Part shown: piece by piece, positions 56,872 to 64,000 of the stretch
Numbering within the stretch: the stretch's first letter is position 1
How the letters are laid out: each line of letters begins with the position of its first letter
From: Hymenobacter metallilatus
GTDB taxonomy: Bacteria > Bacteroidota > Bacteroidia > Cytophagales > Hymenobacteraceae
Assembly (NCBI RefSeq): GCF_003944705.1
Contig: NZ_RWIS01000007.1
Location: 186,001-250,000 of the forward strand
Length of the DNA: 64,000 nucleotides
Direction: 5' to 3'
The notes under the pieces: model-generated
Seen by the model: the letters and a program-made list of their open reading frames with translations, nothing else
What the model was told of the DNA's origin: nothing
Database searches by the model: none
Made by a program: the position numbers and the translations under genes

Positions 56872-56905
56872 TTGCGACAATACATGTAATTTATTGCGAC
56901 GATAG
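56872..56905. promoter_or_regulatory. Putative AraC operator: direct repeat upstream of aldehyde dehydrogenase
   Basis: GTTGCGACAATA (56871-56882) and ATTGCGACGATA (56893-56904) are 12-base direct repeats differing at two positions and 22 bases apart, i.e. two helical turns, the usual geometry for an AraC dimer. They lie about 70 bases upstream of ATG 56971. The rest of 56710-56970 holds no gene. Confidence 0.55.
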
Positions 56906-56970
56906 TAGACCTGATTTGGTAAGGCCGGGGCCTAGCTTGCCGCATCCACCAACCCCAACTCTACTACGAA

Positions 56971-58497
56971 ATGGAAACCCTGGAAAAACCCACCACACTC
57001 GTCGACCGACCCAAGTTTAAGTCACACTACGACAACTTTATTGGGGGCAAGTGGGTGCCACCAGTTAAAGGCCAGTACTTCGAGAATATTTCACCCATTG
57101 ATGGGCAGGCATTTACCAAGGTAGCGCGCAGCTCAAAGGAGGACATTGAACTGGCCCTGGACGCCGCCCACGAAGCCTTCAAAACCTGGGGCAAAACCTC
57201 GGCCACGGAGCGCAGCAATATCCTCAACAAGGTGGCTAACCTCATCGAGGAAAACCTGCCCCACCTGGCCGCCGTGGAATGCGTGGAAAACGGCAAGCCC
57301 ATCCGGGAAACCACCCTGGCCGACCTGCCGCTGGTGGTAGACCACTTCCGCTACTTCGCCAGCGTAATCCGGGCTGAGGAAGGCAACGTGACGGAACTGA
57401 ACGCCACCACCGTATCCATGAACATCAACGAGCCCCTGGGCGTGGTAGGGCAGATTATTCCCTGGAACTTCCCGCTGCTGATGGCTACCTGGAAGCTGGC
57501 CCCGGCCCTGGCCGCCGGCTGCTGCGTGGTGATGAAGCCCGCCGAGCAAACGCCCGCCTCCATTATGGTGCTGATGGAGCTGCTGCAAGACGTCCTACCG
57601 GCCGGGGTGGTGAACGTGGTAAACGGCTTCGGGCTGGAAGCCGGCAAGCCGCTGGCCTCGTCGCCGCGCATTCAGAAGGCCTCCTTCACCGGCGAAACCA
57701 CCACGGGCCGCCTGATTATGCAGTACGCCGCCGAAAACCTGATTCCAGTGACGATGGAGCTGGGCGGTAAGTCGCCGAATATCTTCTTCAAAAGCGTGAT
57801 GGACGCCGACGACGACTTCCTCGATAAAGCTGTGGAAGGCGCCGTGATGTTTGCCTTGAACCAGGGCGAAATCTGCACCTGTCCCTCGCGTATGCTCATT
57901 CAGGAGGATATCTACGACGAGTTTATCGAGCGGGTGATTCAGCGCGTGAAGGCCATTAAGCTGGGCAACCCGCTGGATATGGAAACCATGATGGGGGCCC
58001 AGGCCAGCAACGACCAGTTCGAGAAAATCCTGAGCTACCTGGAAATTGGCAAGGCCGAAGGAGCGGAGGTGCTCTGCGGCGGCGACGCCTACCAGCAGGA
58101 GGACGGGGCCCTGGCCGAGGGCTACTACATCCAGCCCACCATGTTCCGGGGCCACAACAAGATGCGCATCTTCCAGGAGGAAATCTTCGGGCCGGTAGTA
58201 TCGGTAACCACCTTCAAAACGGTGGAGGAAGCCATAGCCATTGCCAACGACACGCTTTACGGCCTGGGGGCCGGCGTATGGACCCGCGACGCCCACGAGC
58301 TGTACGAAGTGCCCCGCGCCATTCAGGCCGGCCGCGTGTGGGTAAACTGCTACCACGACTACCCCGCCGGCGCGCCCTTCGGGGGCTATAAAGCCTCCGG
58401 TTTCGGCCGCGAAAATCACAAGATGATGCTGGCCCACTACCGCCAGAACAAAAATATGCTCATCAGCTACAGCCAGCAGAAACTGGGCTTCTTTTAA
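56971..58497 (+). CDS. NAD(P)-dependent aldehyde dehydrogenase
   Basis: 508 residues. Catalytic Cys302 in GEICTCPSR and Glu263 in MELGGKSPN, the usual positions; also [29 protein letters not shown] and GPVVSVTTF. Similar to acetaldehyde and other short-chain aldehyde dehydrogenases of the ExaC/AldB type, which oxidise aldehydes from alcohol breakdown. Divergent from an AraC regulator and followed by DUF779, a near-constant companion of this enzyme group. Family length ~506. Confidence 0.94.
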   Translation: METLEKPTTLVDRPKFKSHYDNFIGGKWVPPVKGQYFENISPIDGQAFTKVARSSKEDIELALDAAHEAFKTWGKTSATERSNILNKVANLIEENLPHLAAVECVENGKPIRETTLADLPLVVDHFRYFASVIRAEEGNVTELNATTVSMNINEPLGVVGQIIPWNFPLLMATWKLAPALAAGCCVVMKPAEQTPASIMVLMELLQDVLPAGVVNVVNGFGLEAGKPLASSPRIQKASFTGETTTGRLIMQYAAENLIPVTMELGGKSPNIFFKSVMDADDDFLDKAVEGAVMFALNQGEICTCPSRMLIQEDIYDEFIERVIQRVKAIKLGNPLDMETMMGAQASNDQFEKILSYLEIGKAEGAEVLCGGDAYQQEDGALAEGYYIQPTMFRGHNKMRIFQEEIFGPVVSVTTFKTVEEAIAIANDTLYGLGAGVWTRDAHELYEVPRAIQAGRVWVNCYHDYPAGAPFGGYKASGFGRENHKMMLAHYRQNKNMLISYSQQKLGFF

Positions 58498-58518
58498 ATC
58501 TTAGACTGGTAATTATCT

Positions 58519-58618
58519 GTCATCCTGAGCACAGCGAAGGACCTTGCCACACGAGAACATTTCGCCGTTACGGCAGTCGTTCAAATGCAATAAGGTCCTT
58601 CGCTGTGCTCAGGATGAC
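58519..58618. repeat. Family A palindrome, copy A10
   Basis: Ends GTCATCCTGAGC and GCTCAGGATGAC, variable segment ACAGCG pairing with CGCTGT, then AAGGACCTTGCC and AATAAGGTCCTT. The loop holds GTCGTTCAAA. It sits between aldehyde dehydrogenase and DUF779, ending 27 bases before the DUF779 ATG. Confidence 0.93.
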
Positions 58619-58645
58619 AGTTTTTTTAGTTTCATCACTCCACTC

Positions 58646-59053
58646 ATGCCTACCGAACCCACTCCGCGCGTACTGGTAACGCCCGCCGCCGAAGCTACCA
58701 TCGACCTGCTGCGCGAGGAGCACGGGCCGCTGATGTTCCACCAGAGCGGCGGCTGCTGCGACGGTTCCTCGCCCATGTGTTTCGCCAAGGGCGAGTTCCG
58801 GGTGGGCACCAACGATGTGTGGCTGGGCCAGATTCATGGCTGCGACTTTTTCATGAGCGCCTCGCAGTTTGCGTATTGGAAACACACGCAGCTTACTGTG
58901 GATGTAGTGAAGGGCCGCGGAGCCAGCTTCTCGCTGGAAATCCCGCTGGGCGTCCGGTTTCTGATTCGCTCCCGGCTGTTCACCGAGGAGGAAGAGCAGA
59001 ATATGGCCCCGGTGTATGATGGCGAGCAATATCTGACCAGGCAGCCTGGCTAA
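58646..59053 (+). CDS. DUF779 protein, companion of aldehyde dehydrogenase
   Basis: 135 residues from ATG 58646. It has the DUF779 Cys motif GGCCDGSSPMC (Cys37, 38, 45) and GCDFFMS (Cys66), then GRGASFSLEIPLGVRFLIRSR. DUF779 genes follow aldehyde dehydrogenases in many bacteria; the protein is small, Cys-rich and may bind metal or act as an assembly or redox factor. The longer frame to 58544 crosses the palindrome. Confidence 0.92.
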   Translation: MPTEPTPRVLVTPAAEATIDLLREEHGPLMFHQSGGCCDGSSPMCFAKGEFRVGTNDVWLGQIHGCDFFMSASQFAYWKHTQLTVDVVKGRGASFSLEIPLGVRFLIRSRLFTEEEEQNMAPVYDGEQYLTRQPG

Positions 59054-59076
59054 GCTGATGCAGAAAGTATGACAAC

Positions 59077-59113
59077 AAAAAGCCCCCACAGTCTACGCTG
59101 CGGGGGCTTTTTG
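59077..59113 (+). terminator. Terminator of the ald-DUF779 unit
   Basis: AAAAAGCCCCC / GGGGGCTTTTT, perfect stem of 11 bp with a short loop and T-run, 24 bases after the DUF779 stop. Confidence 0.9.
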
Positions 59114-59130
59114 CTCTAACGTAATGTCAA

Positions 59131-59182
59131 GCGAATCGTCTGCAAAATCCGTGTAATCCGCTGAGCATTTATGTAATCAGTG
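59131..59182. repeat. Half family D element
   Basis: CGTCTGCAAAATCCGTGTAA then TCCGCTGAGCATTTATGTAA then TCAGTGG, close to the words of the 47529-47725 element but without the second arm. Located just before the stop of the minus-strand gene. Confidence 0.5.
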
Positions 59183-59185
59183 GTC

Positions 59186-59653
59186 CTAATTAGCCACTTT
59201 CACGGGCAGGCCTTCGAGCTGCACGTAGCTAAGCTTCCAGGCGTTTTTCTTGTTTTTCTTCCAGAGCAGAATGAAGTTGCCTTCCCCTTCGCCGCGGGGT
59301 TGGCCGGGGCCTTCGGGCTCTACGTCGGTAGAGAAGGTGCCCGCTTCGTAAGCGGTGTTGGCATCGGTGCCGGTGGAAGTCGTGTAGGTTTTCAGATTAG
59401 AAATGGTGCCGAGTGTGGCTCGTACCCACTTATCCGATACTTCGGACTTACCGTTGAAGCGCGTGGCGCCTTGGGCATATTGCACATCGTCGGCCAGCAA
59501 GGTGTCTAGCTGCGCGGTATTTTTTGCGTTCCAGGCCCCAATAAACTGTTGGTTGAGGCTTTGCACGTTTACAGCGGCGGCATCTTCGGCCTTGGGCGCG
59601 GAGCAGGAGGCCAGCAGCGTGCCGGCCAGCAGAAAACCAAAAATGGGTTTCAT
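59186..59653 (-). CDS. NTF2-like (SnoaL/DUF4440-type) lipoprotein
   Basis: 155 residues. Lipobox LLASC with Cys at residue 17, then an NTF2-like alpha+beta cone: VNVQSLNQQFIGAWNAKNTAQLDTLLADDVQYAQGATRFNGKSEVSDKW and the strand-rich C-terminal half ending KLSYVQLEGLPVKVAN. Lipid-anchored in a membrane, with a ligand pocket likely but unknown. A family D half-element follows it. Confidence 0.8.
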   Translation of the reverse strand: MKPIFGFLLAGTLLASCSAPKAEDAAAVNVQSLNQQFIGAWNAKNTAQLDTLLADDVQYAQGATRFNGKSEVSDKWVRATLGTISNLKTYTTSTGTDANTAYEAGTFSTDVEPEGPGQPRGEGEGNFILLWKKNKKNAWKLSYVQLEGLPVKVAN

Positions 59654-59703
59654 GGGAACAGAGGTTAGGTGAGGGCTGAACGGGAGAGAAGCAAGGGGAA
59701 CAG

Positions 59704-59731
59704 AAAGCCCAGGCCCGGGGGCCTGGGCTTT
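59704..59731 (-). terminator. Terminator of the glycine-zipper protein gene
   Basis: AAAGCCCAGGCC / GGCCTGGGCTTT, 12-bp perfect stem with a 4-base loop, 22 bases after the minus-strand stop at 59754. Confidence 0.83.
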
Positions 59732-59753
59732 GAAGCTAACGAAGGAAACCGGA

Positions 59754-60272
59754 TTACCAGCTCTTACGACGAACTTCCGAAGTCGGGTAAGCGGCGTCGC
59801 GGGCCCCGTAAGCCGTGTTGGGCAGGTATGCCGAGCTCATAGCCAACGCGGTAGGAGCAGCACCGGGAGCCGAGAAGCTGCTCATCATGGCCGGGGTGGT
59901 AGCAGCAGGGGCGGCGGCCACGGCAGCGGCACGGGCAGCGGCCTGGCTACGGCCCTGGGCAATACCCTGGCGGTAAGCAGCGGCGCGGCGGGCCTCAGCG
60001 CGACGGGCGGCGGCTACGCGGGCAGCTTCGGCGCGGCGCTTGTTATCGGCGTTGCGGCCAATGCTGTACCCAATGGCACCACCGGCTACACCACCCACGG
60101 CCCCACCTACTACGCGGTTTTTCTTGTTGATAAGGGCACCAGCGGCAGCGCCACCCAGACCGCCAATGATGGCGCCTTTGGCACTGGAGCTAACCTTGCG
60201 GTCCTGCGCAAAGCTGCTGGCAATGGTGGTAAAGAACATAACCAGGGCGAGAAGCAAACTTACCTTTTTCAT
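59754..60272 (-). CDS. Exported glycine-zipper protein
   Basis: 172 residues with a signal peptide (MKKVSLLLALVMFFTTIASSFAQ) and a glycine-zipper region (KGAIIGGLGGAAAGALINKKNRVVGGAVGGVAGGAIGYSIG), then an Ala/Arg-rich helix (EAARVAAARRAEARRAAAYRQG) and a Ser/Ala-rich tail. YMGG/Gly-zipper domains associate with membranes in many envelope lipoproteins. Function unknown. Confidence 0.8.
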   Translation of the reverse strand: MKKVSLLLALVMFFTTIASSFAQDRKVSSSAKGAIIGGLGGAAAGALINKKNRVVGGAVGGVAGGAIGYSIGRNADNKRRAEAARVAAARRAEARRAAAYRQGIAQGRSQAAARAAAVAAAPAATTPAMMSSFSAPGAAPTALAMSSAYLPNTAYGARDAAYPTSEVRRKSW

Positions 60273-60422
60273 GTCGAGAGAAATTTAGGTTCAACGGGCC
60301 GGTTGTGTTGTGACCCTGAATGTGGTTTTGCAAGCACCATGCCAATACGGCCAGAATCGGCTGCGGGTTTACCGCAAAAAAGCTAGGGCCAGGTGGCGTT
60401 GCAGAAGCAAACTGCTTTATTC

Positions 60423-60458
60423 AAAACCGGCTTTAAATGACTATTAGAGCCGGTTTTG
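60423..60458. terminator. Hairpin upstream of the 60472 gene
   Basis: AAAACCGGCT / AGCCGGTTTT, 10-bp perfect stem with a 15-base loop, ending 14 bases before the next ATG. It could be a terminator in either direction; being between divergent genes, a leader role is possible. Confidence 0.6.
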
Positions 60459-60471
60459 CGTACTGGCCAGC

Positions 60472-60777
60472 ATGCAGGAGAAAATACTCTTTAAGGTGCT
60501 GAAAAGTTTTTCGCTGACGGGGCTGGGAGTCTTGTTGCTACCCGCTAATCCGGTTCCGGAACTGCAACGCTTCGCCCTGCACACCGCGCTGAAAGTACAG
60601 TTACGTTTCCCCGGCGGCCATCAGATTTCCGTTGTAGCCAGCGTGGAAGAAATATCCCGCCCACACGAGCCGGAAACCCGGGTACTGTTACTCGCTCAGC
60701 AAGGACCTGAACCCATTCCGCTGGGCACTGCGGTGTGGTGGACTGGACAGGAAGCCGGTTGGGAGGATTTACTTTAA
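60472..60777 (+). CDS. Small hypothetical protein
   Basis: 101 residues. A hydrophobic segment (SLTGLGVLLLPANPVPEL) is followed by a soluble beta-rich stretch (FALHTALKVQLRFPGGHQISVVASVEEISRPHEPETRVLLLAQQGPEPIPLGTAVWW). No family is recognised. Its stop overlaps the convergent esterase stop by 4 bases. Function unknown. Confidence 0.62.
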   Translation: MQEKILFKVLKSFSLTGLGVLLLPANPVPELQRFALHTALKVQLRFPGGHQISVVASVEEISRPHEPETRVLLLAQQGPEPIPLGTAVWWTGQEAGWEDLL

Positions 60778-61700
60778 CGGAGCCAGCCCCCGGCCCGCAG
60801 CCAGTTGCGCAGCCGATCCATCCACGCATCGGGGGTAGTAGGGTTAGGCATACCGAAGCCGTGGCCGCCATTAGGGTACAGGTGCATTTCCACGGGCACG
60901 CGGTGGTGCAGGCAGGCCTCGTAGAAGCGCAGACTGTTCTGCACTTTCACTACCTCGTCGTCCTGAGCGTGCACCAAGAAAACGGGCGGCGTCCGGGCCG
61001 TTACCTGCTCATCGGCGGAGTAGAGGCGGATTTGCGCGGGCGTAGGATGCTCGCCCAGCAGGTTGGTGCGGGAGCCCAGGTGCGCTAGGCTATCAGAGAA
61101 GCTGATAACCGGGTAGAGCAGCATCAGAAAATCGGGGGCGGCGGAAGTGGCGCTGGACGTACTGGCCGGGTTGCCCGGCACCACGCGGTGGATAGTGCCG
61201 GCCGTTGCGGCCAGGTGCCCGCCCGCCGAAAAGCCCATCAGCCCGATACGGGCGGGGTTTAGGCCGTACTTCTGGCTGCGCTGCCGCACCACCCGCACGG
61301 CCTGTTGGGCATCGAGCAGCGGGGCGGTGGATTTGTCCAGCTGGCTGGCGGCATCGGGCAGGCGGTATTTCAGCACAAAGGCCGTAATACCCCATTCCGC
61401 CAGGTGGCGGGCCACATCGTAGCCCTCGTGGTCCATAGCCAGACGGGTGTAGCCGCCACCGGGGCAGATGATGATGGCCGTGCCGTTGGGCTGCGTGGGC
61501 CGGAAAACGGTGAGCGTGGGCTGGACGACCTGAGAAATACGGATGCTGCCATTCGGCTGCTTCTCCACCACCTCCTGCACCTGGCTGGGTCGGGAGTTAG
61601 GCACCGGGCCGGGGTACAGCGGCCATTCCGGGGATGTTTGGGCCTGAAGCCCCGCGGAAGAAAGTCCCATACACAAGAGCAGGAAAAGCAGCTTTTTCAT
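60774..61700 (-). CDS. Secreted alpha/beta hydrolase (esterase, acetylxylan-esterase-like)
   Basis: 308 residues from ATG 61700, with signal peptide MKKLLFLLLCMGLSSAGLQAQ. Oxyanion-hole motif CPGGGYTRLAMDHEGYDVARHLAEWG, nucleophile elbow GFSAGGHLAAT (Ser in G-F-S-A-G), acid/base in HAQDDEVV and HGFGMPN. Typical of the BD-FAE/esterase lipase group that deacetylates plant polysaccharides or acts on small esters. Periplasmic or secreted. Substrate inferred only. Confidence 0.88.
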   Translation of the reverse strand: MKKLLFLLLCMGLSSAGLQAQTSPEWPLYPGPVPNSRPSQVQEVVEKQPNGSIRISQVVQPTLTVFRPTQPNGTAIIICPGGGYTRLAMDHEGYDVARHLAEWGITAFVLKYRLPDAASQLDKSTAPLLDAQQAVRVVRQRSQKYGLNPARIGLMGFSAGGHLAATAGTIHRVVPGNPASTSSATSAAPDFLMLLYPVISFSDSLAHLGSRTNLLGEHPTPAQIRLYSADEQVTARTPPVFLVHAQDDEVVKVQNSLRFYEACLHHRVPVEMHLYPNGGHGFGMPNPTTPDAWMDRLRNWLRAGGWLR

Positions 61701-61801
61701 GACATGCCACGCCGCCCCACAATGCATACGGGCCGACAGCGGTGAAGATAGGCAGTGGGCTTTACCCTGTTGCTTTTTAAACCAAGTAACAACACTTGTT
61801 T

Positions 61802-61901
61802 GTCATCCTGAGCGGAGCGAAGGACCTTATCACGCCAGAACGAGTCGTTGACACAATTATCGTTCACACGTGGTAAGGTCCTTCGCTCCGCTCAGGATGA
61901 C
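61802..61901. repeat. Family A palindrome, copy A11 (near-perfect)
   Basis: Ends GTCATCCTGAGC and GCTCAGGATGAC, variable segment GGAGCG pairing with CGCTCC, then AAGGACCTTATCACG and CGTGGTAAGGTCCTT. The loop has ATCGTTCAC. It lies between the esterase (divergent) and the DUF6493-like gene. Confidence 0.94.
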
Positions 61902-61928
61902 GAGCCCGTATCTTTCCCCCGCTTTTGA

Positions 61929-64000
61929 TTAAGCGGCGGCCAGGCAAGTGGCGGCTTTTTTGAGGGTGGCGGAGGTGCTCCAGGTGTGGAACTGCTGCTG
62001 CACCGTCTCGGGAGCAATGCGGCGGGCGCGGGTCAGCAAATCCACATAGGCTTCGATGAGCTTGCGCGTGTTGCGCAGGGGGACTGCGGGCAGCAGGGGC
62101 AGCAGGGCTTCCAGCAACTGGCGTAGGGCATCATCGGTGGGGCCGCTTATGGCGCGGGCGGCGCTTAGGGCCTCGGCCAGCCGCAGCACCGGCACAAACT
62201 CGGCGGCCAGCAGGCGGCCCAGGGTGCGGCCCAGGGCCTCGGGCACCAGCCGTTGGTGCCCGATGGCGGCCAGCACCACTTCCAATGCCAGGGCACGGGT
62301 GGTGGGGGCGGCGTGCGTGAGGCTCAGGGCCAGCAGCAGGGTAGCCACTTCCGTAAATACCGGCCCGGGACCCAGCAAACTGGTGAGGACGGCCTGCAAT
62401 GCCTGCTGACCGGTGACCTCCTTATCAACGGTGCGGGCCGCCGTTTGTACCACGTGCCAGAGCAGGGTGTCGGGGTGGTTGGGCAGCAGGGTGAGCAGGA
62501 ACGGCAGCGCGCTTGTGAGGGGCCACAGGGCGCACTCGTGCTGACGCTCAGGGGCCGCATGCAGAGAGTAGAGTAGAAACCCAGAAGGCAGGGAGCGGGC
62601 CGGCGTGGTGGCCTGCACGCTGAGTTCAGTCCAGGTGTTGGTGATGGTGGGCTGCGCTTTGTTCCAGGTCTGGGAGTAGGTGTGCGACTTCGGCGTGAGC
62701 TTCCAGGTAGGCTGCCAGGGCTGGGCCAAACCGGGGTAGGTGCCCAGGGCCTGCAAGGCGGGTAGCTCGGCCTGGGGCTGGCGGGTGCGGGCGGCTATGG
62801 CCCACAGCCAGGGCAAAGCATCCGTCAGGGCCGGGGCGGACCCCGACGCCGGCCGCCGCAGAAACGGAATTAGCTGGCTCAGCCGCTCGGTCAGGCGTTT
62901 TTCCTGGGGCGGACGGGTGAAGGCGGGCAAGGCCCAGTTGGTGGGCTCGGGGCCCAGAAAGGCGGTGAGCAACGGGCGCAGCTCGGGGTGGCGGAACAGC
63001 GGGAGCAGCCGGCGGGCCTCGGCCACATCGGTGGGGGCGGCTACGGCCGTGCGGGCCAGGGCCAGGGTGAGGTCGGCGGCATTGGGTTCCTGGCCGGCTT
63101 CCTCGTAATCGAGCAAACGGCGCAGTAGCACCGAGGGGGCCACCCAGTGCGGGGCGTGGCTGGGCGTGCTCAGCAACGGCAGCGGCCGGCCCTGCTGCAA
63201 CGCGGCTTCGGCGGCGGCCAGGCGTTGCTGTTCTAGGTGCAGCAGCGGGTCGGGGCGGCTGTAGGTGTGGGGCCGCAGCGGCACCTGCGCCACCAGCAGG
63301 CGCGGAAAGCCCAGGTACCAGCTAACCAGCAGCGCCAGCACCAGCTCGGGCCGGCCGTTGTGGCTGTCGTTGAACGAGTAATTAAGCAACGCCGCCCGGG
63401 TTTCCTCTTCCGATTTTCCTTTCAGCTGCCACCGCAGGGCCTGCACCAGGTAGGGGTGCAGCTGCCGGGCGTAGTCGGCCGGGTACTGGCCGTGCATGCG
63501 CAGCAGCCCCTCCACCCAGCGCTCCACTGCGGCCGGCTCGTGCTGCTGCAGCACCTGGCCCGTCAGAAACAGCAGCTCGTGCCAGTCGCGCACCGGCTCC
63601 AGAGCCGTAGCCGGCGAAATATCGGGGACGAAGCCGGAGTGGGGCGCGTAGTGGTCGGCGGCCGAAGGGGCTTCGGGAGCGGGCAGGTAGGGGGCGAGAA
63701 GCTGGCGGGCCGGGGGCGTCAGCAGCTCGGCGTAGAGGCAGAGGTTGGCGGTGAGGTCGGCGGCTTCGGCGGCCGACAGCAAAGGGCGGCGGGCCCCCAG
63801 CACGGTATGCAGCAGGCGGGCGGCGCGTTCCTGCACGGCCGCGTCGGCGTTGGCCAGGGCGGTAGTGCTGAGCGTAGCCAGGGCCGGGGCCAGGGCTGGA
63901 GTACGGCGCAGCAGCTTTTCCAGGCCCCCGAACAAAGTGCGCAATCCGGCGCGCACATCCTGGCGGGTGAGCAGGCCCTCAGCGTAGAGCAGCAGCGGGT
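61929..64000 (-). CDS. DUF6493-like large repeat protein (start outside window)
   Basis: At least 690 residues; the frame remains open to base 64000, so the N-terminus lies beyond the window, and GTG 63956 is an internal codon. The protein is Leu/Ala/Pro/Thr-rich and mostly helical, with repeats of the HEAT/ARM kind (ALATLSTTALANADAAVQERAARLLHTVLG; TTRALALEVVLAAIGHQRLVPEALGRTLGRLLAAEFVPVLRLAEAL). It resembles the DUF6493 group, often found beside SWIM zinc-finger and MoxR/VWA genes, which would lie right of the window. Function unknown. The next stop downstream is followed by copy A11. Confidence 0.7.
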   Translation of the reverse strand, partial: PLLLYAEGLLTRQDVRAGLRTLFGGLEKLLRRTPALAPALATLSTTALANADAAVQERAARLLHTVLGARRPLLSAAEAADLTANLCLYAELLTPPARQLLAPYLPAPEAPSAADHYAPHSGFVPDISPATALEPVRDWHELLFLTGQVLQQHEPAAVERWVEGLLRMHGQYPADYARQLHPYLVQALRWQLKGKSEEETRAALLNYSFNDSHNGRPELVLALLVSWYLGFPRLLVAQVPLRPHTYSRPDPLLHLEQQRLAAAEAALQQGRPLPLLSTPSHAPHWVAPSVLLRRLLDYEEAGQEPNAADLTLALARTAVAAPTDVAEARRLLPLFRHPELRPLLTAFLGPEPTNWALPAFTRPPQEKRLTERLSQLIPFLRRPASGSAPALTDALPWLWAIAARTRQPQAELPALQALGTYPGLAQPWQPTWKLTPKSHTYSQTWNKAQPTITNTWTELSVQATTPARSLPSGFLLYSLHAAPERQHECALWPLTSALPFLLTLLPNHPDTLLWHVVQTAARTVDKEVTGQQALQAVLTSLLGPGPVFTEVATLLLALSLTHAAPTTRALALEVVLAAIGHQRLVPEALGRTLGRLLAAEFVPVLRLAEALSAARAISGPTDDALRQLLEALLPLLPAVPLRNTRKLIEAYVDLLTRARRIAPETVQQQFHTWSTSATLKKAATCLAAA

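Noticed and set aside
58544..58645. N-terminal extension of the DUF779 protein
   Set aside because: It is translated family A palindrome sequence and is not conserved in the family.
2019..61901. CRISPR array made of the repeated palindromes
   Set aside because: The repeats are scattered over 60 kb, are long palindromes and have no regular spacers or cas genes.
1..64000. Insertion sequences, prophage, tRNA and rRNA genes
   Set aside because: No transposase, integrase, phage structural gene or cloverleaf-type sequence was recognised on either strand by reading; a tRNA scan was not possible.

Overview
The window is a chromosomal stretch from a GC-rich member of the Bacteroidota, most probably Hymenobacter or a close relative in the Cytophagales. 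The evidence is: two OmpL-like beta-barrel porins; two secreted proteins with type IX secretion (T9SS) C-terminal sorting domains; a KdpD sensor split from its histidine kinase; TAnnTTTG-type -7 promoter elements; many LxxC lipoproteins; and the order pheT, coiled-coil gene, zapA, rny. No transposase, integrase, phage gene, CRISPR array, tRNA or rRNA was recognised. Nearly all of it reads as housekeeping and envelope chromosome.

Layout. 1-7.4 kb: potassium/osmotic cluster (two porins, Kup, stand-alone KdpD sensor domain, membrane histidine kinase). 7.5-14.8 kb: small secreted proteins, UvsE-type UV endonuclease, a lipoprotein, metallophosphoesterase, RadC, DUF1684 and Uma2-like proteins. 15-20 kb: pheT, coiled-coil protein, zapA, candidate 6S RNA, rny. 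20-27.4 kb: two related lipoproteins around a flavoprotein disulfide reductase, then a polyprenyl-type glycosyltransferase, a GT-C-like membrane protein and a T9SS-exported PIG-L deacetylase. 27.6-29.8 kb: two paralogous secreted proteins and a small Cys-tailed secreted peptide, the last part clearly AT-richer than its surroundings. 29.9-37.5 kb: sucD, cysteine synthase-like enzyme, response regulator, adenine deaminase, small lipoprotein, cmk, ispH, DUF502. 37.7-42.3 kb: 2TM protein, sugar dehydrogenase-like protein and a three-gene RimK module (retropepsin-like protease, ATP-grasp ligase, AstE/AspA-like deacylase). 42.6-49.6 kb: Skp/OmpH-like protein, T9SS cargo, beta-barrels, CvfB, BamA-like protein. 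49.8-55.4 kb: the linked radical SAM and DUF4130 putative DNA-repair pair, rfbD, MFS exporter. 55.8-59.1 kb: AraC regulator divergent from aldehyde dehydrogenase plus DUF779. 59-64 kb: small lipoprotein, glycine-zipper protein, esterase and a large DUF6493-like protein running off the right edge.

The most unusual feature is non-coding. At least twenty long intergenic palindromes fall into several families. The main family (A) has fixed ends (GTCATCCTGAGC and its complement) and a fixed inner block (AAGGACCTTATCACG), with a segment between them that differs from copy to copy yet stays complementary within each copy. Many palindromes end 0-40 bases before a start codon. One forms essentially the whole predicted leader of pheT, and another palindrome-like segment sits in frame inside pheT.
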